A DNA stretch of 64,000 nt from Planctomycetota bacterium. Its GTDB lineage: Bacteria; Planctomycetota; SZUA-567; H5-PLA8. Both the position numbers and the translations under genes were made by a program. The stretch spans positions 1 to 64,000 of the forward strand of contig JAKLKQ010000005.1 of the NCBI GenBank assembly GCA_023150555.1, read 5' to 3'. The notes below the pieces were generated by a model. That model had not been told where the DNA came from. It saw only the letters and a list, made by a program, of their open reading frames with translations, and did no database searches. Shown piece by piece: positions 8,778-18,500 of the stretch (position 1 is the first letter of the stretch; every line of letters starts with the position of its first letter).

Positions 8778-8841
8778 CTTGCCTGGGGGCCGGCGTCTCG
8801 CTTGCCCGTCTTTGCGCCTTTGCGTCTTGGCGTGAGAAAAA

Positions 8842-10428
8842 TCACCCCGCGTACTTGGTCTCGAACGGCGTCTTGCCGGGCTTGGCCTTGATCTTGTGGT
8901 CGGGGTTGGCGGCGAGGTGCCGCAGGATCAGGTGCACGCTCTCGGTCTGTTCGCCCGCGCCGATGGCGATGGCGAGTTCCTCGGACGTGAAGCCCTTGTT
9001 CTTGTGCGCGTGCAGGTGCGCGACGATCTTGCGCTGCAGGTCGATCACCGCGCCGGCGGCCTTCTTGCCGGCCTCGACGCCCGGCTGGTGGTACGCGTTG
9101 ATGCCGACCAGGCTCGCGTAGAGCCCCACGGCGCGTTCGTACAGCGCGATCAGCTTACCGACGGTCTGCGCGTCGAGCTTGTCGACGGTGAGGGTCATCG
9201 ACTGGCGGCCGTTCTCGTACAGCGCGCGGCGCGTGCCTTGCAGGAAGCCGGACAGGAAGTCGCCGGACGTGACGCCGTCTTCGACCTGGATGCTGCGTGC
9301 GCCGCGGTCGCGCAGGACCTCGATGAACGTGGCGAAGAAGTTCGGCACGCCGTCGCGGAGCTGCTGGACGTAGGCGTGCTGGTCGGTGCTGCCCTTGTTG
9401 CCGTAGACGGCGATGCCCTGGTGGACGACGTTGCCCTGCAGATCGCGTTCCTTGCCCAGCGATTCCATGACGAGCTGCTGCAGGTACTTCGAGAAGAGTT
9501 CCAGGCGGTCCTTGTAGGGCAGGATCACCATGTCCTTCGCACCCTTGCCGCCGCCGGCGTGGTGCCACATCAGCGCCAGGATCGCGGCGGGATTCGCGCG
9601 CGCGTCCGCCACGCGCGTGGCTTCGTCCATCGCCTTCGCGCCGCGCAGCATTCCGTCGATGTCCAGCCCTTGCAGCGCCGCCGGCAGCAGGCCCACCGCG
9701 GCCAGTTCGCTGGTGCGCCCGCCGACCCAGTCCCACATGGGGAAGCGCGCCAGCCAGCCTTCGTCCACGGCGACGAGGTCCATCTTGCTGCCTTCGCCGG
9801 TCACGGCGACGGCGTGCTTCGCGAACGGCAGCTTGGCGCGTTCGAAGGCGGCCTTGGCTTCCAGCATCCCGTTGCGGGTCTCGGGCGTGCCGCCCGACTT
9901 GCTGATCACGACGCAGAGCGTGGCCTTCAGGTCTGCGCCGATCTGGGAAAGCGTATGGTCGATGCCGTCGGGGTCGGTGTTGTCGAAGAAGAACGCGCGC
10001 ATCCTGTCCTTCGGCCCGCCCAGCGCCTTGCTGACGAACTGCGGGCCCAGGGCCGAGCCACCGATGCCGATCACGAGCACGTTCTTGAAGCGCGGCGCTT
10101 TCGGCGGCTTGATCTTTCCAGCGTGCACGGCCTTGGCGAACTTCTTGATCGCGGCGAGAGCGTCCTTGATGGCCTTGGCGAGTTCGGGCTGGGGCGCCAG
10201 TTCCGGCGCGCGCAGCCAGTAGTGGCCGACCATGCGCTTCTCGTCGGGGTTGGCGATGGCGCCTTTCTCGAGCGCCGCCATCTCCTTGAAGGCCTCGCCG
10301 ATGGCCGGTCCCATGGACTCGAAGAAGTTGTCGGGGAAGTCCATGCGGCTGTAATCGACGCTCAAGCCCACCTTCGGGCAGTCGCAGAGGCAGGCCTTGT
10401 AGCGGTTCCAGAGCGCGCGGGCGTCCAT
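8842..10428 (-). CDS. pgi: Glucose-6-phosphate isomerase
   Basis: A 528-residue phosphoglucose isomerase interconverting glucose-6-phosphate and fructose-6-phosphate in glycolysis and gluconeogenesis. Family signatures are [16 protein letters not shown] near residue 118, [11 protein letters not shown] (SIS phosphate-binding loop) near 177, [17 protein letters not shown], and the C-terminal catalytic region [17 protein letters not shown]. The start ATG at 10428 follows AAAGGAGG with good spacing. It lies divergent from the ECF sigma gene, 263 bp apart, and ends 421 bp from the convergent ABC operon. Its length agrees with the family. Confidence 0.95.
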   Translation of the reverse strand: MDARALWNRYKACLCDCPKVGLSVDYSRMDFPDNFFESMGPAIGEAFKEMAALEKGAIANPDEKRMVGHYWLRAPELAPQPELAKAIKDALAAIKKFAKAVHAGKIKPPKAPRFKNVLVIGIGGSALGPQFVSKALGGPKDRMRAFFFDNTDPDGIDHTLSQIGADLKATLCVVISKSGGTPETRNGMLEAKAAFERAKLPFAKHAVAVTGEGSKMDLVAVDEGWLARFPMWDWVGGRTSELAAVGLLPAALQGLDIDGMLRGAKAMDEATRVADARANPAAILALMWHHAGGGKGAKDMVILPYKDRLELFSKYLQQLVMESLGKERDLQGNVVHQGIAVYGNKGSTDQHAYVQQLRDGVPNFFATFIEVLRDRGARSIQVEDGVTSGDFLSGFLQGTRRALYENGRQSMTLTVDKLDAQTVGKLIALYERAVGLYASLVGINAYHQPGVEAGKKAAGAVIDLQRKIVAHLHAHKNKGFTSEELAIAIGAGEQTESVHLILRHLAANPDHKIKAKPGKTPFETKYAG

Positions 10429-10691
10429 GCGGCCTCCTTTATATGCGGCATCGGGTGGTGGCTATCGAGACGCCCGGCACCATAACACGGGCACGGGAAA
10501 CGTCACCTGCGTTCCGCTTTAGGCGTCCCTTACCTCTTTTGAACAAAGGAGTTACGGCGGTTGCTTGCGGGGTCCGCTGCTGCACACGTGCTGCTCGTCG
10601 ATTTTTTCTTTGGGAAAGATGGAACCGTAGCCGCGACTGCGGGGGCTGTTAGAATGACGGTCAAAGCGTGTACCGTGCAAGGGGAAGGCGG

Positions 10692-11285
10692 ATGGCAACC
10701 ACCGCGATGATGATCGAAGCGCTGATGGAGATGCGCACCGATCCGTCCGCCCGCACCCACGAACGCTTCTGGCTGCTCGTCGAGCGCTTCCGCGCGGACC
10801 TCGTCAACCAGGCCATGGCCATCCTCGGCAACCAGAACGATGCCGAGGACGTGGCGCAGGAGAGCCTGTGCGAGGCCTTTCAGGACCTGACGGCCCTGAA
10901 GGATCCCGCCAAGCTGGGTGCGTGGCTGCGGTCCATCAACCGCTGCAACGCGCTGAACCTCCGCCGCAAGCGGGGCCGCATGAAGGCGCGCCACGAGAAG
11001 CTGGAAGCGGACGGGCAGGCAAGCCGCGCCGAACCCACCGACCTGGAATGGGTCGCGCGCGCGGTGGACAGCCTGCCGGAGCACTACCGCGAGGCCGTCG
11101 TCCTGCGCTTCTGGGAGAAGCGCAGCACCGAAGAGATCGCCCTGATCCTGGGGATTCCCGCCGGCACGGTCAAGAGCCGCTTGTCCCGCGCCGACGAGAT
11201 CCTCTTCCGCAAGCTGCGTCCGGTCTGGAAGAAGACCGAGAATGCCGGCGAGACGGCGGATCAGGTGCCGGTTCGGGAGAACTGA
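10692..11285 (+). CDS. ECF-type RNA polymerase sigma factor
   Basis: A 197-residue sigma-70 family protein with region 2 (about residues 25-90, including DAEDVAQESLCEAFQDL) and region 4 (about 125-185, HYREAVVLRFWEKRSTEEIA followed by ILGIPAGTVKSRLSRA). This is the two-domain layout of extracytoplasmic-function sigma factors. I chose the ATG at 10692 because GGGGAAGG lies just before it; an upstream GTG at 10668 would remove that site from the leader. A possible -10 box, TAGAAT, lies at 10650-10655. The next gene starts 2 bases after the stop and encodes a membrane-anchored protein with an extracytoplasmic domain, which makes it the candidate partner or regulator. Confidence 0.92.
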   Translation: MATTAMMIEALMEMRTDPSARTHERFWLLVERFRADLVNQAMAILGNQNDAEDVAQESLCEAFQDLTALKDPAKLGAWLRSINRCNALNLRRKRGRMKARHEKLEADGQASRAEPTDLEWVARAVDSLPEHYREAVVLRFWEKRSTEEIALILGIPAGTVKSRLSRADEILFRKLRPVWKKTENAGETADQVPVREN

Positions 11286-11287
11286 CG

Positions 11288-13081
11288 ATGGCCCGCCGAC
11301 CCTCCGACAGCGAGATTCAGCAGTTCAACGACCTGATGGAGCGCACGCTCGGGCAGCGCCGCATCAGCGAGAACTTCGACCGCGGCGCGACCGACCGCCT
11401 GGCCCAGCGCCAGCGCACCGCCGCGCACGGCACCACCAGCGTCAAGGCCATCACGGCCATGAACCTGGGCCTGCTGGACGAGGACCTGGAGCCCGAAGAA
11501 CGCGAACCGGCCGCCGCCGGCTTCCTGGAGTCGCTCAGCGCGCAGTTCGGCGCCGCGCCGTGGTGGATCATCAGCGGCGCCTTCCACGCGCTCCTTATCC
11601 TGCTCGTCTTCCTGATCGGCATGGTGGTGATGCAGGCCAAGCAGAACGACCTGGTCATCGTCACCAATCTCGAGAAGCAGGAGAAGCCGCCCGAGCCGGA
11701 GAAGAAGCTCGAGCGCGACATCATCGAGAAGCCCATTCCCGTCGTCGAGAACGAGGTCGTCTGCGACCAGCAGCCCATCGTCACGCACGAGGTCATCGAG
11801 TTCGCCGAGCAGGTCGAGACCGACAACGACAGCGATGCCCACGACAGCAAGGGCGAAGACGGCCTCAGCGACATCTGGCTGGGCGGACAGGGCACTATCG
11901 GCTCCATCGGTGTCGGCGGCGGCGGGCGCGCGGGGGCCTTTGGGCGTCCCGGCGGCGCCGGCGGGCGGCTGCGGCGCGCGATCGCGGGCGGTGGCGGCAA
12001 GGCCACGGAGTCGTCCGTCGACGCGGCGCTGGCCTGGCTGGCGCGCCACCAGGAAGCCGACGGGCGCTGGAACTGCGCGAAGTACAACGAAGGTTCGTCG
12101 AAGCAGAACAGCCACTCGGTGCACTACGATCCGGGCGTGACGGGCCTGGCCGTGCTGGCCTTCCTCGGCGCCGGCCACACGTCGAAGGTCGGCAAGTACA
12201 AGGACAACGTCTCTCGCGCGCTGGATTACCTCGCCGGCGTGCAAGGCGCCGACGGCATGTACGGCGAAAAGAAGCCCACCGGCGTGTGGGGCTACATGTA
12301 CAACCACTGCATCGCGACGCTGGCCGTGGCCGAAGGCAGCGCCATGTCCCGCGACGCGAAGTACAGCGCCAGCGCGCAGAAGGGCATCGATTACCTGCTC
12401 GAGGCCCGCGGGCCGCACGGCGTGTGGGACTACGACGCCAAGTCGCCGCGCTTCGACGCGTCGGTCACCGGCTGGGCGGGCATGGCGCTGAAATCGGCCA
12501 AGATCGCCGGCCTGAAGGTCCCGCAAGAGGCCTTCGTGGGCATCCGCAAGTGGATGAACAGCGACACCTTCGACGAGGCCTACCAGGATCCGACGGTCGT
12601 CTACAGCAACATGAAGATCATGCCCGGGCGCAAGGGCCCCGCAATGACCGCCATCGCCATGCTCATGGCGGTCTTCACCGGCACTGACGGCAGCGCGCCC
12701 GCCATGCAGAAGGGCGCCGACATCCTCAACGAGAACCTGCCGGACTGGACCAAGAACGCTGCGATCATGTCGTGGGCGCCCATCGACGCGCCGAACAGCC
12801 ACGTCGCGTTCAACAACGAGTACACCTGGTACTACGGCACGCTGGTGATGTTCCAGGTCGGCGGCGAGAAGTGGAGGATCTGGAACGAGGCCATGAAGAA
12901 CGCGCTGGTGCCCAACCAGATCAAGGGCGGCCCCCAGGACGGCAGCGTGCAGGACAAGGACGGCAGCTGGGACCCCGTCAACGGATGGCCGGCCATGCTG
13001 GGCGGCCGCGTGTACATGACCGCCATCTGCGCGCTGAGCCTGGAGGTCTACTACCGCTACCTGCCGATTTACCATAAGTAG
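11288..13081 (+). CDS. Membrane-anchored prenyltransferase/squalene-cyclase-repeat protein
   Basis: A 597-residue protein in four parts. Residues 1-90 are polar and probably cytoplasmic. One transmembrane helix (about 92-115) follows. Next is a TonB-like linker rich in Pro, Glu and Lys (KPPEPEKKLERD region, about 125-170), then a Gly-rich stretch (about 210-235). Residues about 238-595 carry alpha-alpha toroid repeats typical of prenyltransferase/squalene-oxidase domains, such as SVDAALAWLARHQEADGRW and related WLA-x-x-Q-x-x-DG motifs. The catalytic DXDD motif of true cyclases is not evident, so this is likely a binding or sensor domain outside the cytoplasm. It is coupled to the ECF sigma gene by a 2-base gap, and GGGAG precedes the ATG. 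An anti-sigma role for the N-terminal segment is inference. A terminator follows at 13108-13137. Confidence 0.8.
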   Translation: MARRPSDSEIQQFNDLMERTLGQRRISENFDRGATDRLAQRQRTAAHGTTSVKAITAMNLGLLDEDLEPEEREPAAAGFLESLSAQFGAAPWWIISGAFHALLILLVFLIGMVVMQAKQNDLVIVTNLEKQEKPPEPEKKLERDIIEKPIPVVENEVVCDQQPIVTHEVIEFAEQVETDNDSDAHDSKGEDGLSDIWLGGQGTIGSIGVGGGGRAGAFGRPGGAGGRLRRAIAGGGGKATESSVDAALAWLARHQEADGRWNCAKYNEGSSKQNSHSVHYDPGVTGLAVLAFLGAGHTSKVGKYKDNVSRALDYLAGVQGADGMYGEKKPTGVWGYMYNHCIATLAVAEGSAMSRDAKYSASAQKGIDYLLEARGPHGVWDYDAKSPRFDASVTGWAGMALKSAKIAGLKVPQEAFVGIRKWMNSDTFDEAYQDPTVVYSNMKIMPGRKGPAMTAIAMLMAVFTGTDGSAPAMQKGADILNENLPDWTKNAAIMSWAPIDAPNSHVAFNNEYTWYYGTLVMFQVGGEKWRIWNEAMKNALVPNQIKGGPQDGSVQDKDGSWDPVNGWPAMLGGRVYMTAICALSLEVYYRYLPIYHK

Positions 13082-13107
13082 CCTGTTTCCGCGGTTGTTC
13101 TGCAACG

Positions 13108-13137
13108 GCCGCCGGGCAACGCGCCCGGCGGCTTTCT
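13108..13137 (+). terminator. Intrinsic terminator after the sigma/prenyltransferase-repeat pair
   Basis: A perfect 10-bp GC stem, GCCGCCGGGC / GCCCGGCGGC, with a 5-base loop, is followed by TTTCT. It lies 27 bases after the stop of the preceding gene. The short T-tract makes it moderate in strength. Confidence 0.7.
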
Positions 13138-13196
13138 AGTTCGCGCCATGCGCGCGGGCGCTTGCCGAAGGGCTGCCCATCGGGCATCATTGGGTC

Positions 13197-13805
13197 ATGC
13201 TTAAACGCAAGATTGGAATCGGCCTCGCGCTGCTGGCGCTGGGCGCGGGCTGCGGCGTCCAGAAGGTGCGCAGCACGCCCCTGGAGGAGCAGCGCGTCGA
13301 GACCCTCGACAAGGAAAAGCGCTACGGCGACGTGGAGCTGAACTTCAAGCTCCCGTTCGTCTGGAAGGCCGAACTGCTCGACGCGGCCCGCACCGACCCC
13401 GGCATCCACACCGTCGCGATCTCCAGCATCGACGACGGCGTCAGCGCGCGCTTCGTGCTGCTGAAGAAGTCGCCCGAGCCCGGCGTGTTTCCCAAGAAGA
13501 CACTCGACGCCCTGGCCGCGAACTATCCCAAGCTGACGCGCAAGCCGATGAAGGAATTCCTAGGCAAGTTCGAGGCGCGCGGTTTCCACTACACGTTCCA
13601 GAACGAGAAGGGCGCGTGGGAAGGCTGGGTCCTCTCGCGACCCGTCGACCCCGAGGACGAAGCCGAAGGCGCCGGCGAGTCCGAGATCGCCTTCTGGGCG
13701 CAGATTCCCGGACCCGTCTCGCAGGCCTTCAAGCAGGCGCTCGAACGGACGATGCGCAGCCTGAAGATCAAGTACGACCCCGAAGACGCCACCGAAGTGC
13801 CCTGA
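13197..13805 (+). CDS. Putative lipoprotein of unknown function
   Basis: A 202-residue protein with a lipoprotein signal peptide: basic MLKRK, a hydrophobic stretch, and the lipobox LGAGC with Cys19. The mature part is polar with alternating strand-like segments and no domain I recognise. It includes a conserved-looking FHYTFQNEKGAWEGWVLSRP stretch around residues 124-143, and an acidic patch near 148-160. It overlaps by one base (TGATG) with the biotin carboxylase gene, so the two are probably translated from one message, although a lipoprotein has no evident part in the carboxylase. Confidence 0.7.
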   Translation: MLKRKIGIGLALLALGAGCGVQKVRSTPLEEQRVETLDKEKRYGDVELNFKLPFVWKAELLDAARTDPGIHTVAISSIDDGVSARFVLLKKSPEPGVFPKKTLDALAANYPKLTRKPMKEFLGKFEARGFHYTFQNEKGAWEGWVLSRPVDPEDEAEGAGESEIAFWAQIPGPVSQAFKQALERTMRSLKIKYDPEDATEVP

Positions 13806-15334
13806 TGCCCCGCCGCGCAGCCGCCCGCCTGCCCCGCCGCCTGCTGATCGCCAACCGCGGCGAGATCGCATTGCGTATTGCCCGTACGGCGCGCCGGCTG
13901 GGCCTGGAGGTCCTGGGCGTCTTCTCTTCCGCCGACGCAGGTTTGCCGCACCTGCGGCTGTGCCACCGCGCCGCCGAACTGCCCGGCGACCCGCGCCGCG
14001 TGTACCTGGACATCAAAGGCGTGCTCGCCGCCGCCAAGTACCTCGGCGCCGACGCCGTGCATCCCGGCTACGGATTCCTGGCCGAGAACGCCGCCTTCGC
14101 CGCCACCGTCGAGAAGGCCGGCATGGCCTTCGTCGGGCCCACCGCCGCGCAGATCCGCAAACTCGGCGATAAACTCGCCGCGCGCCAGGCCGCCATCGAC
14201 GCCGGCGTGCCGGTCGTGCCGGGGACGCTCGAACCCGTCGCCGACCCGAAGGAAGCCGCGCGCATCGCGAGGAAGATCGGTTTTCCCGTCCTGATCAAGG
14301 CCGCCGCCGGCGGCGGCGGGCGCGGCATGCGCGTGGTCGAGCGCGAGGCCCAGCTGCGCGAGAGCCTGGAAGTCGCGCAGTCGGAGTCCCAGGCGGCCTT
14401 CGGCGACGGGCGCGTCTTCGTCGAGAAGTACTTCCGCGCCGTGCGCCACGTCGAGATCCAGGTGCTGGGCGACGGGCGCGGCAAGGCCGTGCACCTGGGC
14501 GAGCGCGAATGTTCCGTCCAGCGCCGGCACCAGAAGCTGATCGAGGAATCGCCCACGCCCGCGCTGCCCGCTTCGGTCGCCGCGGAGATGGGCGAGCGCG
14601 CCGCGAAGCTGGCGGCATCGGTGAATTACCGCGGCGCAGGCACGATGGAATTCCTCGTGCCGGCGAACTCGCGCGAGTACTTCTTCATCGAGATGAACAC
14701 GCGCCTGCAGGTCGAACACCCCGTCACGGAGATGCGCTTCGGTCTGGACCTGGTCGAGGAACAGCTGCGCGTCGCCGGGGGCCTGGGGTTCTCGTTCGAT
14801 CCGAAGAAGCTCGAGCCGCGCGGGCACGCCATCGAGGCGCGCGTGATCGCGGAGGACCCTGCCGCGAACTTCCGCCCCAGCCTGGGCGTGCTGAAGGCGC
14901 TGCAGTGGCCGTCGGGGCCGGGCGTGCGCGTCGACGCGTGGGCCGAGGAGGGCCTCGAGGTCAGCGCGCATTACGACTCGCTGCTGGGCAAGGTCCTGGC
15001 CTGGGGGCAGACGCGCGAGGAAGCGATCCAGCGCCTGACGCTGGCGTTGGGCGAAACGATCGTCGCGCCGGTCGCCACCACCGCGCCGTTCATCGCGCAG
15101 GTGATCAACGAGAAACCGTTTCGCAGCGGCAAGTACGACACCGGATTGCTTGGCGCGCGCAAGGACGCCGCCCCGCGGGGCCTCGATGCGCGCGCGGCCG
15201 TGCTGGCCGCCGCCGAACGCCTTTCGCGCAACGGACACGGCGCGGTGCCGCCGCTGGTCTATCGCGGCCGCGGCCTGAGCGGCTGGCAGAACGCCTGCGC
15301 CGCGCAGGAAGGCGACGTGGAGGACCGCGCGTGA
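13805..15334 (+). CDS. accC: Biotin carboxylase subunit of an acyl-CoA/acetyl-CoA carboxylase
   Basis: A 509-residue biotin carboxylase, which uses ATP and bicarbonate to carboxylate biotin on a carrier protein. The order of domains is the N-terminal Rossmann-like domain (LLIANRGEIALRI at about 13-25, then DAVHPGYGFLAENA), the ATP-grasp domain with the glycine-rich loop AAAGGGGRGMRVV and the catalytic MNTRLQVEHPVTE, and the C-terminal carboxylase domain with GHAIEARVIAEDP. It is somewhat longer than E. coli AccC (449), like subunits of acyl-CoA carboxylases. The start ATG overlaps the lipoprotein stop by one base; the GTG start of the carrier protein overlaps its own stop. No carboxyltransferase gene is present here. 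Confidence 0.92.
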   Translation: MPRRAAARLPRRLLIANRGEIALRIARTARRLGLEVLGVFSSADAGLPHLRLCHRAAELPGDPRRVYLDIKGVLAAAKYLGADAVHPGYGFLAENAAFAATVEKAGMAFVGPTAAQIRKLGDKLAARQAAIDAGVPVVPGTLEPVADPKEAARIARKIGFPVLIKAAAGGGGRGMRVVEREAQLRESLEVAQSESQAAFGDGRVFVEKYFRAVRHVEIQVLGDGRGKAVHLGERECSVQRRHQKLIEESPTPALPASVAAEMGERAAKLAASVNYRGAGTMEFLVPANSREYFFIEMNTRLQVEHPVTEMRFGLDLVEEQLRVAGGLGFSFDPKKLEPRGHAIEARVIAEDPAANFRPSLGVLKALQWPSGPGVRVDAWAEEGLEVSAHYDSLLGKVLAWGQTREEAIQRLTLALGETIVAPVATTAPFIAQVINEKPFRSGKYDTGLLGARKDAAPRGLDARAAVLAAAERLSRNGHGAVPPLVYRGRGLSGWQNACAAQEGDVEDRA

Positions 15335-15867
15335 GCCAGGAACACGTCCTGCGCGGAAAGGGCAAGGACGCCGTCGTGCGCCTGGTGCTCGCGCCCGACG
15401 GGCAACTGACGGTCGCCGATGCGAAGGGCCATCCGGGCCAGCCGCGTGCGCTGCGCGTACTGCGGCGGGAGAGCAACGGACTGGTCGTCGCGTTGTGGGG
15501 CGACGAGATCGTTCACGGCGTCGTGCGCGGCGAGAATGCGCACTTCGCGCTGTGGGTGGGCGGCGGGCCGGGGCTGGAGGGCCTGACGCTGAAGCCCGCG
15601 GCCATCGATGCGCTGGAGCAGGCGGCGGGAAGCGCGGGAGCGCACAGCGGGCCGCTGGAGATCGCCTCGCCCATCCCCGGCACCATCAAGGCCGTGCGCG
15701 TGAAGCCTGGCGATGCGGTCGAGGAAGGCCAGACCGTGGTGGTGCTCGAGGCGATGAAGATGGAGAACGAGATCCCCGCGCCGCACGCGGGCACCGTCGA
15801 ATCCGTCGCCGTGCAGGCCGGCCAGACCGTCGCCGCCGGCGCGGCGCTCCTGAAGATCAAGACCTGA
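15331..15867 (+). CDS. accB: Biotin carboxyl carrier protein
   Basis: A 178-residue protein ending in a biotinyl/lipoyl domain (about residues 108-178), with the canonical EAMKM motif; Lys143 would carry biotin. The first about 95 residues form a separate beta-rich region with no family I can name, in the position of the linker domain that joins biotin carboxylase and carrier domains in fused acyl-CoA carboxylase alpha subunits. The GTG start at 15331 overlaps the accC stop (GTGA) and has GGAGG 7 bases upstream, so translation is coupled. The enzyme is a split alpha subunit; its acyl-CoA substrate depends on a carboxyltransferase encoded elsewhere. The symbol is by function and not certain. 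Confidence 0.87.
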   Translation: MSQEHVLRGKGKDAVVRLVLAPDGQLTVADAKGHPGQPRALRVLRRESNGLVVALWGDEIVHGVVRGENAHFALWVGGGPGLEGLTLKPAAIDALEQAAGSAGAHSGPLEIASPIPGTIKAVRVKPGDAVEEGQTVVVLEAMKMENEIPAPHAGTVESVAVQAGQTVAAGAALLKIKT

Positions 15868-15948
15868 TTCCATTTCGGATTTCGGATTGCGGATTTGAGC
15901 GGCCGCGGTGTGGTATATTGCCCGAAGTTGATCCTATGGAAGGTACGC

Positions 15949-16446
15949 ATGTCCGAAGATCCGAACACCCATCCGAGCGGCCGGAAAGTGTATTACGTGC
16001 ATCTGGTGGTGCCGCGGTTGCGCAAGGTTTGCCGGATTTTGTGCGTACTTGGGATGACCTCGTGGTTCTTCGGTGTGATAATCATGGCGAGCACACCGAG
16101 GTCCACTTCGCCGGGCGCCGGATACGTGATGCTGGCCTGGCTCTCGATGGGTCTGACCTGCCTTATGCCGCTGGGTCTGATGGGCTGGCTGTCTGTGCTG
16201 CTGCTGGGCGTGATGCGGTACCGCATCGGCCACTTGTTGGGCATCATCCTGGCTGGGGGGCTGATCGGAGCGGCGTCGGTTTCGGACGTGGTCCCGTACG
16301 ACTGGCGCAAGGTCATGCTGGTGGCGCTAGTCCTTTACGGCGGGATGGTGGCACTGGTGATCGCGTATGCAGACCGGGCCTTCGGAGAGGGCCGGATCCT
16401 CGTGCGCAAGCCGGACGGCTCAAGTCTTCCGTTTTCGGAATTCTGA
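15949..16446 (+). CDS. Small multi-pass membrane protein, unknown family
   Basis: A 165-residue protein with about four hydrophobic segments (near residues 28-45, 55-80, 95-115 and 125-145) and polar ends. The ATG at 15949 is preceded by GGAAGG. I do not recognise a family. It is the first of three consecutive small membrane-protein genes (15949-17351), each with its own ribosome site and with gaps of 34 and 25 bp, probably one transcript. The leader (15868-15900) contains CGGATTT-like repeats of no clear role. Confidence 0.65.
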   Translation: MSEDPNTHPSGRKVYYVHLVVPRLRKVCRILCVLGMTSWFFGVIIMASTPRSTSPGAGYVMLAWLSMGLTCLMPLGLMGWLSVLLLGVMRYRIGHLLGIILAGGLIGAASVSDVVPYDWRKVMLVALVLYGGMVALVIAYADRAFGEGRILVRKPDGSSLPFSEF

Positions 16447-16480
16447 GAATCGACAGAGAAAAACTTCGCAAAAGAGGGGT

Positions 16481-16942
16481 ATGGCCAAGACGATGCTGCC
16501 TCGCCCGCGCTTTCGGCCCGCTCACGAGCGACTCTGCGAGATCGCGCGGCGCAGCGCGTACTTCTGCCTCTGCGGCATGATCTGTTCGTCGGTATTGATG
16601 TGGCTCTCCGTGAGCGCCGCGTTGTTCTTCGGCGGGATTTTCCTCTGCTTCTTTCTCTTCTGGATGACGGCCTGGACGGTCCTGTCGGCGGTCTTCTACG
16701 CGCGCTTCACGCTCGGCGGGCTGCTGGGCGCGGTCTGCTCCGTCGGGACGTTCGTCGCGCTGGCCGTCGCGGCGCCGCTGGCGTGGAAGCCGTACGCGGT
16801 CACTGCGGCCATCGGCTTGAGCATGCTCTTGGTGCTCTACATCGTGCTGCAAGACCCTTGCTGGGCGCGCTTCCGGCCGGGCTTTATGCCGCCGCCGAAG
16901 GAGGCCGCCAAGGAACCGAACCCGGGCGACCGTGGCGCGTAG
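16481..16942 (+). CDS. Small multi-pass membrane protein, unknown family
   Basis: A 153-residue protein with hydrophobic helices at about residues 25-62, 68-98 and 100-122 and a polar, proline-rich C-terminus (MPPPKEAAKEPNPGD). AGAGGGG precedes the ATG. It is the middle gene of the three-gene membrane cluster. The N-terminal RPAHERLCEIARRSAYF segment looks amphipathic. No domain recognised; a role cannot be inferred from its neighbours. Confidence 0.65.
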   Translation: MAKTMLPRPRFRPAHERLCEIARRSAYFCLCGMICSSVLMWLSVSAALFFGGIFLCFFLFWMTAWTVLSAVFYARFTLGGLLGAVCSVGTFVALAVAAPLAWKPYAVTAAIGLSMLLVLYIVLQDPCWARFRPGFMPPPKEAAKEPNPGDRGA

Positions 16943-16967
16943 TACCATCGGACATCGAGGGCGCGCC

Positions 16968-17351
16968 ATGCGCAGGCCGTTGCGGACGCGACGGTACGAG
17001 GGATTCCTGCGGGCCTGCCTGAACGGCGCCCTGGTGCTCCTTGTGCTCTTGCCGTTTGCCATTTTGTGGGACACGGTGCCCATGCTGATCGTACTTGCGG
17101 GCCTGGCGTTCCTGGTGGCCCTGGTCCTTGTGCTCGAGACGGCGAATGGCCTGTTTACCGTCGTCGCTCGCGTGCGCTTCAGCCTGCGCACGCTGCTGGG
17201 CTTCGTGTTGGCCCTGGGCTTCTTCGCGGCCCTGGTGGCGCGCCCCGAACCCGGCTGGCGCGTGAGCGGTGCGTTGGGCATACTGGGCACCCTTGCCGCC
17301 GCGTTGCTTTCCGCGCTCGAATTCGATCCGGAGCGCAGGCGCGGCGGGTGA
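16968..17351 (+). CDS. Small membrane protein, unknown family
   Basis: A 127-residue protein with about four hydrophobic helices (near residues 13-33, 35-52, 62-86 and 92-115) ending in a charged tail (FDPERRRGG). The ATG at 16968 follows CGAGG with 7-base spacing; an upstream in-frame GTG at 16932 overlaps the preceding gene and is less likely. It is third in the membrane cluster and is followed after 18 bp by acyl-CoA dehydrogenase, so read-through into that gene is plausible. Confidence 0.6.
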   Translation: MRRPLRTRRYEGFLRACLNGALVLLVLLPFAILWDTVPMLIVLAGLAFLVALVLVLETANGLFTVVARVRFSLRTLLGFVLALGFFAALVARPEPGWRVSGALGILGTLAAALLSALEFDPERRRGG

Positions 17352-17369
17352 CCGGAGGCCGCGCCGAGC

Positions 17370-18494
<1,125 letters not shown>

Positions 18495-18500
18495 CCAAGA

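Larger units (their letters stand above)
8421..8841. other. AT-rich non-coding island between two convergent genes
   Basis: These 421 bases lie between the 3' end of the permease and the 3' end of pgi, so they should hold neither gene's promoter, yet they are much richer in A+T than the flanks and crowded with symmetry elements. These are a nested dyad (8464-8509), TCGTGCAA/TTGCACGA arms (8545-8569), AGCACG-t-CGTGCT (8594-8606), GCACCATG/CATGGTGC arms (8673-8680 and 8705-8712) and a TATAAT box (8735-8740). A segment at 8741-8777 recurs at 29824-29859. An open frame crosses the region (8529-8891), but its composition and sequence look non-coding. The last 40 bases are a degenerate TTTGCG repeat. 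A small RNA gene or a relic regulatory region is possible. Confidence 0.5.

Noticed and set aside
8529-8891. 120-codon open frame in the first AT-rich island
   Set aside because: Third positions are not GC-biased as in real genes here, there is no ribosome site and no recognisable sequence, and it runs antisense into pgi.
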